Assembly: GCA_010909165.1 (NCBI GenBank)
Contig: MU008169.1
Span: 434,001 to 498,000 of the forward strand
DNA length: 64,000 nucleotides
Direction of reading: 5' to 3'
Source: Anthoceros angustus
Taxonomy: Eukaryota > Streptophyta > Anthocerotopsida > Anthocerotales > Anthocerotaceae
In this document: positions 56,902 through 64,000 of the stretch, one piece after another
Layout of the letters: every line of letters begins with the position of its first letter
Position numbering within the stretch: the first letter of the stretch is position 1
Made by a program: the position numbers and the translations under genes
The notes under the pieces: generated by a model
What the model was told of the DNA's origin: nothing
Databases searched by the model: none
The model's input: the letters and a program-made list of their open reading frames with translations, nothing else

Positions 56902-59900
56902 ATGGGCAAACGTTGGCTGGCCTCGGCTCTGGTCTTGGCCCTTCTGGTTGCAGCAGCTGTGCATGTGCAAGCTCATGAGAAGGAACTCCAGTCCACCGCT
57001 GAGTCGAAGCAGGTGGGCTGGTGACGGGATCACCGAGTCCTGCAGTTTCAACTATTTAAGATTGCAACCTTCTGATTGTGAGATTGGCCAGGTCTACGTC
57101 GTGCATTTGCGGAAAAATGCTAATGTGGACCGGAACATCCCCGAGGCCCACACACTGGCAGCGGAACGGCACGCAAATCTTCTCACTTTGGTGCACAGCA
57201 GGTATGCTTCATTGGGTTGTTGTTCCATTTACCAGATTTGTTGGGTTGTTGTAAGAATTACGTACTAGGCTGTTTGAGTTGGTGTCTGATCGGTTTTGGT
57301 GTGGGCTGAACTGCAGCTATGACGCCGCCATGGAATGCCGGCTCTACAGCTACAGAAATGTGTTTGATGGGTTCTCGGCCACCTTGACCAGCCAGCAAGC
57401 TGCCACCCTTGCAGGCGCGTGTGCTAGCCTGCATTTTTGTTGCTGGTTTGGCTCGCGATTGGTTTCAGTGGGAAGGGATTGACGTTTTGCTCGCATTTGA
57501 TTCTTCAGAGCTGCCGGAGGTGGCGACCGTCTTCCCCGCCGGGGTGGCCCGCCTCATGACCACGCGGTCCTGGGACTTCCTGGGTCTGTCGTCCGAGAGA
57601 AATGCTTCTGGGCTGTCCAAAGAAAGCCAATTCGGGCGTGATGTCATCGTGGGAGTTTTCGATTCAGGTCATTGCATCATGCCATCCATGGACATCTCTA
57701 GGCTGTTCTTCTTGCCTTCTGATCAGCAGCAATCTGACAGTGACGATTGCTGGGTATCTGGCAGGCATATGGCCTGAATCTCCCAGCTTCAGTGACGAGT
57801 CCTTCACTCCTGTGCCCTCCCGGTGGAAAGGGAGATGCGTTGATGGCCAAAACTTCACAGCATCCAAGCATTGCAACAGGTACACTGCATTCGATGCAAT
57901 TTCCAAGTTGGGCACAGAAAGTTGCACATCCTCAATGTGATTAAAGGCATAAATCTTTTTGTAGTGTTTAGTACTTAAACACATCTCTGATTTCAGGAAG
58001 ATCATCGGAGCTCGATACTACAATAAGGGATTTCTTGCAGCAAACCAAACCCTTGATGAAAATGGCTTTCTTTCAGCTAGAGACTCCGATGGCCACGGCA
58101 CTCACGTTGCTTCCACCTTAGCCGGCCGATATGTGGAAGACGTGAGTTTATTTGGATTGGCTAAAGGTGCAGTAAGGGGAGGAGCGCCTTTGGCAAGATT
58201 GGCAATTTATAAGGTACTTTCACCAAGCAACATAGTGACGAGTGTTAGTTACAATCTTCTATAGATGTCATGAACTCACAACTTGCAATGTTTTCAGGTT
58301 TGTTGGCCAGGATGCTATGTAGCTGACATACTGGCTGCATTCGATGATGCTATAGAGGATGGAGTCGATCTTTTATCTCTCTCTTTGGGATATGAGCCAC
58401 CCGAACCGAACTATTTTCAAGATCCTATAGCTGCAGGTGTCTACTACGCAATGAAATATGGCATTCTATCAATTTGTGCAGCAGGGAATGGAGGACCAAC
58501 TCTATCCTCTGTTGTGAATGGACCACCTTGGACTCTTACGGTCGGTGCTAGCAGCATAGACCGTACATTTCCAACAAATATTGCACTCGGCAATCACGAA
58601 TCCTTTTTGGTAAGCTAATTAATCACTTTTTTTTAGATTTGTTTGTATTGAGGTGTAAATTTTTGCTGAAAAACTCATTATTTACAGGGATCTAATGTAC
58701 TTAATCAACCAAATGGTACGAATAAATGGCATCCTCTTATCTATGCAAGAGAAGCTTTCAACGATATAAAAAATATTAACAATGCAAGGTATACAAGATT
58801 TTTTATACTAGAATTTATTATGATATTGAGGTTGATGGAATATCTAAAATTTATGAATTGCTGTTGGAATTCATTTTGCAGCCAATGCATCTTAGGGGCT
58901 TTGGATGTCAATAAAGTGAAGGGCAAAATCATCCTCTGTGAAACCCGTATCGATTATGATTTTTTTGACAAGATTAGGGCAGTGACTGAAGCAAAGGCGG
59001 CCGGGATGATTCTTATTGGGATTTTTAAAGATGATCAAACAATGGCTCTTCCTCTTCCTGTTGCTCTAGTCAACGGACCAACAGGTACCCGGATAAGAAC
59101 ATATATCAGCTCCACAAAGTAAGTTGCAGCCAAGATGAAGCTTGTAGAAATCCAAAAACTTTATTTACAGCCATGATTTAGCCTAACAAATTATATTGTA
59201 CAGGCAACCATTAGCAAAAATTGGACCAACCTTTACAAAACGAAGTGAAGAATATAAAGCACCAGCTGTGGCCTCATTCTCGGGTAGAGGACCAAATCTC
59301 AAGAACCCAGAGATCATAAAGGTAATTGCTCAGCAATATTTGTCTTATGTCACACTGCATTGCTGAAAAAGAATCTAATACAATATCAAATTTTCACAGC
59401 CCGACATTGTAGCTCCAGGGATCTCTATTCTTGCAGCTTGGTCACCCGTTGGTTCTATTAATAAAATAATCAGCGATACTCGAAGATTCGGTTATTACGT
59501 TCAATCGGGTACATCAATGGCCACGCCACATGTATCAGGATTAGCAACTCTAATCAAATCAGTACATCCAACATGGAGTCCTGCGGCAATAAAGTCAGCT
59601 ATTATGACCACAGGTACATTGCTTTCAATTTTTTTATGCATGTCTTTCCATTAAGAAAATATGTTATATTTTATAAAATAGCTTAATATTTGTAAAACTT
59701 ATTTGGATAAATTATTTTCTCTTTTGCAGCTACAAGATTGGACAACTCGGAGTGGCCAATAACTGACAATGCTCTAGCAGGCTCTTTTGCTACACCATTT
59801 GCTCTGGGTGCTGGTGAAATCAACCCAACTCGTGCGGCACATCCTGGGTTGATTTTTGACATATCTCCTGACGATTATCTCCTATTTTTATGTGCTTCTG

Positions 59901-60301
59901 GTTATAATTCCACTACCATTAAAATATTTGCAAATGATACCTATAACTGTCCGACATCATATCCAGATACTAAAGATCTCAATTATCCAACAATTCATTT
60001 CAACCGTGGACTAAGTACTGGACCACACAACACTGTATTAAGGACTGTGACAAATGTGGGTGACAAGAATTCAACGTATCGTGCAATTGTTGTCTCTCCT
60101 CTCGGAGCACAAATTAAGGTGAGTCCGAATGAGCTAAAATTCTCAAGATTAGACCAGAAACTCAATTTCAACGTAAGTATAGAACCAAGAGTAGCTAGTA
60201 ATGTCCAACAAATATGGAGTGGTCCAAGTACAGGAGCTGTTGTATGGGTAGATCTAAAGAAAAAATACTATGTGAACATGGTTGTTTTGATGTCACCATG
60301 A
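56902..60301 (+). CDS. Secreted subtilisin-like serine protease (subtilase, S8)
   Basis: Twelve exons: 56902-57012, 57092-57201, 57317-57414, 57509-57667, 57765-57879, 57997-58213, 58298-58609, 58688-58788, 58882-59118, 59204-59321, 59400-59613 and 59730-60301; 787 residues. A signal peptide ([19 protein letters not shown]) is followed by an I9 propeptide ([15 protein letters not shown] ... [16 protein letters not shown]). The triad is complete: Asp in VGVFDSGIWPE, His in [12 protein letters not shown], Ser in [12 protein letters not shown]; the oxyanion Asn is in [11 protein letters not shown] domain ([17 protein letters not shown]) sits between His and Ser. An Fn3-like C-terminal domain follows ([17 protein letters not shown]). 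Order and length match plant apoplastic subtilases. The intron after 57414 needs a GC donor. Substrate unknown. Confidence 0.93.
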
Positions 60302-61432
60302 TCCTGTGAAACACATGCTAAAAATGTAAATTCTCAAGTTGTAGTCAATTCATTTTTAGGGTATTAGCCATAGGAAGGATATGGGAAAGTAATGGATGTG
60401 AATTATTGTAGAAGCATTTATACCAATCAAATTCCCTCTTGTATATGGCTTGAAGTTTGATCATGACAAAATGTTTTCGTGCAAATGTAATTAGACTCAT
60501 TACATGTAATTATGTATACTGTAGTGTGAACAATAAACTTCAAGGTGCATGAGTGTTTAAGATAATATTTATAGTGAGAAATTACATTCATAAACTATAT
60601 ATTTTGGAGGGCACACGGTACTCTTTTATACTCTTTTACACGTAGAAACGAGCTGTAAATAGGCTTTCCTACTAAGAGCCTTGAAAGACTAAATCCCTAT
60701 TTGCTATGAACAACAAGGTCAAAGAACAATCCAAAAAATTATTCTTTTGTAGTCGGTTTCTAATCCAGGGCTAGTTAAGTATTATTTGCTCTTTCTGTTG
60801 AATATAAGCACTTTCATTTTAGATACTTCTCTCATAAGAATATTATTTTTTAAGTCTTTTAAAAAAATTTAATTATTGACTAATATGCTAGCCAAAACAA
60901 GAAAGGAAAGCAACATTACATAAAGTAATATGCTAGGAAGTTTAGAAGGTTGAGAGATCGTGTTGAGTCGTACAGAAAAGGAAAGAACTACGATTGGGCT
61001 CGTAGCACCAGGGGAAGGGAAAGGGGAATGGCACCCCATCCGTGACTACCGTCAGTGTTTTAAAAAGTCATTCATTTTGCCCTGCTTCGCATCTTCCTGC
61101 GCTCGGCCTCCGTATTCGTCGCCATTGCCCGCGTTCCCGACTGAAACTTTGTTGTATTGGTGGGCGTCGGCATTGGAGATACTACATTGCCTTCCCCAGC
61201 CGAATCGGGCATTCATCTCTCCAACGGTGAGCTGCGGCACCGGCCTGCTGGGCGGCGCTGCTCTCGTCTTGGCTTGCCTTGTTGCCTTGCCTTTGTGGGT
61301 TGCAGATTTGGGCCCCGGAAGGTGGGGATCTGGGTGCGGGAGGAGGAGGAGGCCCGGGATCTGGGTTTTCCGAGTGTTCTTGACGCGCCCTTGGTGTTGG
61401 GTTTTTGTGGGCACAGAGGGAGGAGAGGCGAA
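60302..61432. other. Subtilase 3' UTR, AT-rich spacer and UAM 5' region
   Basis: An AATAAA at about 60530 is a likely polyadenylation signal for the subtilase. 60600-60950 is AT-rich without coding signs. 61070-61432 is GC-rich and probably the UAM promoter, 5' UTR and perhaps a 5' UTR intron (acceptor-like AG before 61433). Confidence 0.5.
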
Positions 61433-62908
61433 ATGGCGGGTGTTGCGCCCACGCCGCTGCTGGCCGAGGAGCTGGACATTGTGATCCCCACCATCCGGAA
61501 CCTGGATTTTCTGGAGATGTGGCGGCCCTTCTTCGAGCCCTACCATCTCATCATCGTGCAGGACGGGGACCCGTCCAAGGTGATTAAGGTGCCTGAGGGC
61601 TTCGACTACGAGCTTTACAACCGGAATGACATCAACCGCATCCTGGGCCCCAAGGCCTCCTGCATCTCCTTCAAGGACAGCGCCTGTCGCTGCTTCGGGT
61701 ACATGGTGTCGAGGAAGAAGTACATCTACACCATCGACGATGACTGCTTTGTAAGTTTGAGCTGCGGCGGTTTTTGTTTCCGGGGGTTGGGATTTTTGTG
61801 GGCGATCGGGGTGGCTTGGCTGAGTGGTGTGGTGTGGTGTGGTGGATCTGGCGGTTGCTGGTCAGGTGGCCAAGGATCCTTCCGGGAAGGACATCAACGC
61901 TCTGGAGCAGCACATCAAGAACCTGCTCTCCCCGTCCACCCCCTACTTCTTCAACACCTTGTATGATCCCTACAGAGAAGGTACCGACTTCGTCCGCGGC
62001 TACCCCTTCAGCCTCCGGGAAGGCACGCCCACCGCCGTCTCCCACGGCCTGTGGCTCAACATCCCCGACTACGACGCTCCCACCCAGCTGGTGAAGCCGG
62101 CGGAACGCAACAAGAGGTTCTTCATTCAGGCCCAGCGTTTTGCATGTCCGTCTTCCTGTTCTGGGACTAAAGGTTCTGTGCTGGGTCCCAACTGGTTCCT
62201 GTGCTGGGTCCCAGCTGGTTCCTGTTCTGGAACTGCTTCTCATATATTCCGTTGCTGTGCTGGAACTGGAACTGGCAGGTATGTGGACGCCGTGCTCACC
62301 ATCCCCAAGGGAACCCTGTTCCCCATGTGCGGCATGAACCTGGCATTCAACCGAGACCTCATCGGCCCGGCCATGTACTTCGGGCTCATGGGCGATGGGC
62401 AGCCCATTGGGCGATACGACGACATGTGGGCTGGATGGTGTGTTAAGGTACTTACATGGGTTCTTCTGTCGATGCTCTGTCTGTGCCAGGTATGGGGTAA
62501 GCCTTCCCTTTCTCTGTTGTGACTTGGTTGTCCTCCTTCTGGTTGTTTCAGGTCATCTGCGACCATCTGGGGATCGGAGTGAAGACGGGGCTGCCTTACA
62601 TCTGGCACAGCAAGGCCAGCAATGCGTTTGTGAACCTGCAAAAGGAGTATAAGGGCATTTTCTGGCAGGAGGAGCTCATCCCCTTCTTCCAGCAAGTGCA
62701 GCTGACCAAGGACGCTGTCACTGTGGAGCAATGCTATCTGGAGCTCTCAAAGGCTGTCAAGGAAAAGCTGAGCGGCATCGACCCCTACTTCACCAAGCTG
62801 TCGGATGCCATGGTGACGTGGATCGAGTCCTGGAAGCTTCTCAACTCCCCAGACAGCAACGCCCTCTTGTCGAACGGGCCTTCCAAGACCGGCAGCAGAA
62901 ACAAGTAG
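61433..62908 (+). CDS. UDP-arabinopyranose mutase / reversibly glycosylated polypeptide
   Basis: Four exons, 61433-61750, 61866-62116, 62279-62447 and 62552-62908, give 364 residues, the usual family size. N-terminal [20 protein letters not shown] and LIIVQDGDP form the nucleotide-sugar site, and [10 protein letters not shown] is the DDD metal motif. [20 protein letters not shown] contains the arginine region where reversible glycosylation occurs. [40 protein letters not shown] and [14 protein letters not shown] are strictly conserved family blocks. The enzyme interconverts UDP-L-arabinopyranose and UDP-L-arabinofuranose at the cytosolic Golgi face and feeds arabinosylation of wall polymers and proteins. 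The start is the ATG at 61433, within AGGCGAAATGGCG. The intron 62117-62278 contains a short repeat of GGGTCCCAGCTGGTTCCTG. Confidence 0.96.
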
Positions 62909-64000
62909 AGCTGGCTGGTGTGGAGTACGTTTCAAGGGGCCTTGATTCCTTGAAACGTGACCAAATTTTGCAGCCCTGGTTTTTTCATCTTTCAACCAGC
63001 ATCTGCTCAAGTCTCGCTTCGTGGTGCTGTGGGCCATGTCGCCTTGCTGGTTGTCATAAGTTATTCTGTTTAGCTGTAGTGAGCTATTGCCCGAGTCCTT
63101 ACAGGACCTTCCTTGATTTAATCACTTATTTAAACTGGAAAGAAGTTTTTGAAAGTTTTGCTCCCACCAGCTAGTCGGTTAGTCTGTGTTCAGATCAGTA
63201 CCTGTCACGTTTTTGAAGACCCGCCGTTTTCAAGACGACCCGCTGCTCCTTCTTGTTTGCGGTAGGTGTCATGGAAGTCAGGACACAACTACCCCATGCG
63301 TTTTATCTGCTGCTTGGCTTGTCAGAAGACCAGTGCCGAGTGGAGGAAGACTCGAAAAGCAGAACACATGACGAGAAAGGAGTAGAAGGACTCTTTGTCT
63401 GAAGGAATCGCTTCATGTGGCTACAGCTGGAGTACAGACTGATGACACAGATGACAACGAGCATCTTCTGAGGACAGCTATAACTGATATAATTAAACAT
63501 GAACCTGTACAACAGGATGGCTTCGGGAGTCTCAGATTTCCATAGAGAAGAGTGGTAGGCGAAGTGTCGAGCAGTGTAGACGCGTAGGTCAAGAAGTTGC
63601 ACGAACAGCTCTAGAGTTTTGTTGCCATCATACAAGCCTACACAGGCTTATGAACACAATCAACTCGTGCAACCGCTATCATTCTCAGTTCTCTAAAGAT
63701 AGATCAGGAGTGCAATCCCCCCTTTCCTGAGATGGAAGCAGAAAACCATTGAGAGAACCAGAATACGCTTTACAACAGAGACTTTTTCCACAGCTTCCAC
63801 ACCATGTCCCTGTACTCTGTGCGAGTTAACCCTGGCTTCTCGTGCAACCGCTATCATTCTCAGCACTTCAAGCCCCTGCTCTCAGAGTCAGATCTGGAGT
63901 GCCCTCTCCTCTTTCCTGTCATCGTAGCGAAAAGCAATCTGAGAGAACCAGCGGCCCACGCTTTGCAACTCTCAACTGGCCTGGTTGAGTGGATTATCTG
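62909..64000. other. UAM 3' UTR and spacer with a diverged repeat
   Basis: The start is the 3' UTR of the UAM gene. From about 63658 a segment beginning CTCGTGCAACCGCTATCATT recurs at about 63839 in diverged form (shared CTGAGAGAACCAG and ACGCTTT(A/G)CAAC). It could be the 3' end of a further gene beyond the right edge. Minus ORF 63635-63303 has no recognised domain. Confidence 0.45.

Noticed and set aside
63303-63635. 110-codon minus-strand ORF near the right edge
   Set aside because: No start context, domain or splice evidence; lies in the 3' flank of the UAM gene.

Overview
The window is nuclear DNA of a land plant. Genes are split by short introns (about 60 to 170 bases), nearly all GT-AG, and the families are plant ones: a subtilase with PA and Fn3-like parts, neprosin, UDP-arabinopyranose mutase, a trihelix factor and an LRR receptor-like protein. 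Plant LTR retrotransposons are also present, one with a tRNA-Asp primer site. The N4/N6 amino-methyltransferase-like mobile remnant and compact introns make me lean towards a seed-free plant (moss, liverwort or lycophyte), but I cannot name a species.

Layout. 1-17 kb is a gene-rich arm: the 3' portion of a membrane metallophosphoesterase (+), a six-exon neprosin peptidase (-), a two-exon LRR protein (-) whose 3' end sits in a 734-bp tandem duplication, a leaderless XTH-like GH16 protein (+), and a trihelix transcription factor (-) with an apparent frameshift. 17.6-23.9 kb is AT-rich and repetitive, holding decayed mobile-element pieces: a possible amino-methyltransferase, a transposase-like fragment, a Ty1/copia gag, and a 1.2-1.3-kb tandem repeat.

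23.9-48.7 kb is a nested retrotransposon block. Family A is a gag-only, apparently non-autonomous LTR element. A Ty3/gypsy element on the minus strand (25677-40145, terminal repeats over 4 kb, internal region 5.5 kb) has inserted into family A's gag ORF. Fragments of both are then repeated, shuffled and inverted up to 48.7 kb. Repeat copies here differ mostly by short indels near CAG/CTG and CG sites, which looks more like consensus error at methylated cytosines than normal decay.

51-63 kb is a second gene-rich arm: a scramblase/AIM25-like protein with an N-terminal insert and a ten-copy nonapeptide tail (+), COQ4 of ubiquinone biosynthesis (-), a twelve-exon subtilase (+) and UDP-arabinopyranose mutase (+). 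Neighbours are unrelated in function, as is normal for a plant chromosome. Some share broad themes: cell wall and secretion (GH16, UAM, subtilase, neprosin, LRR) and mitochondria (COQ4, possibly the scramblase).
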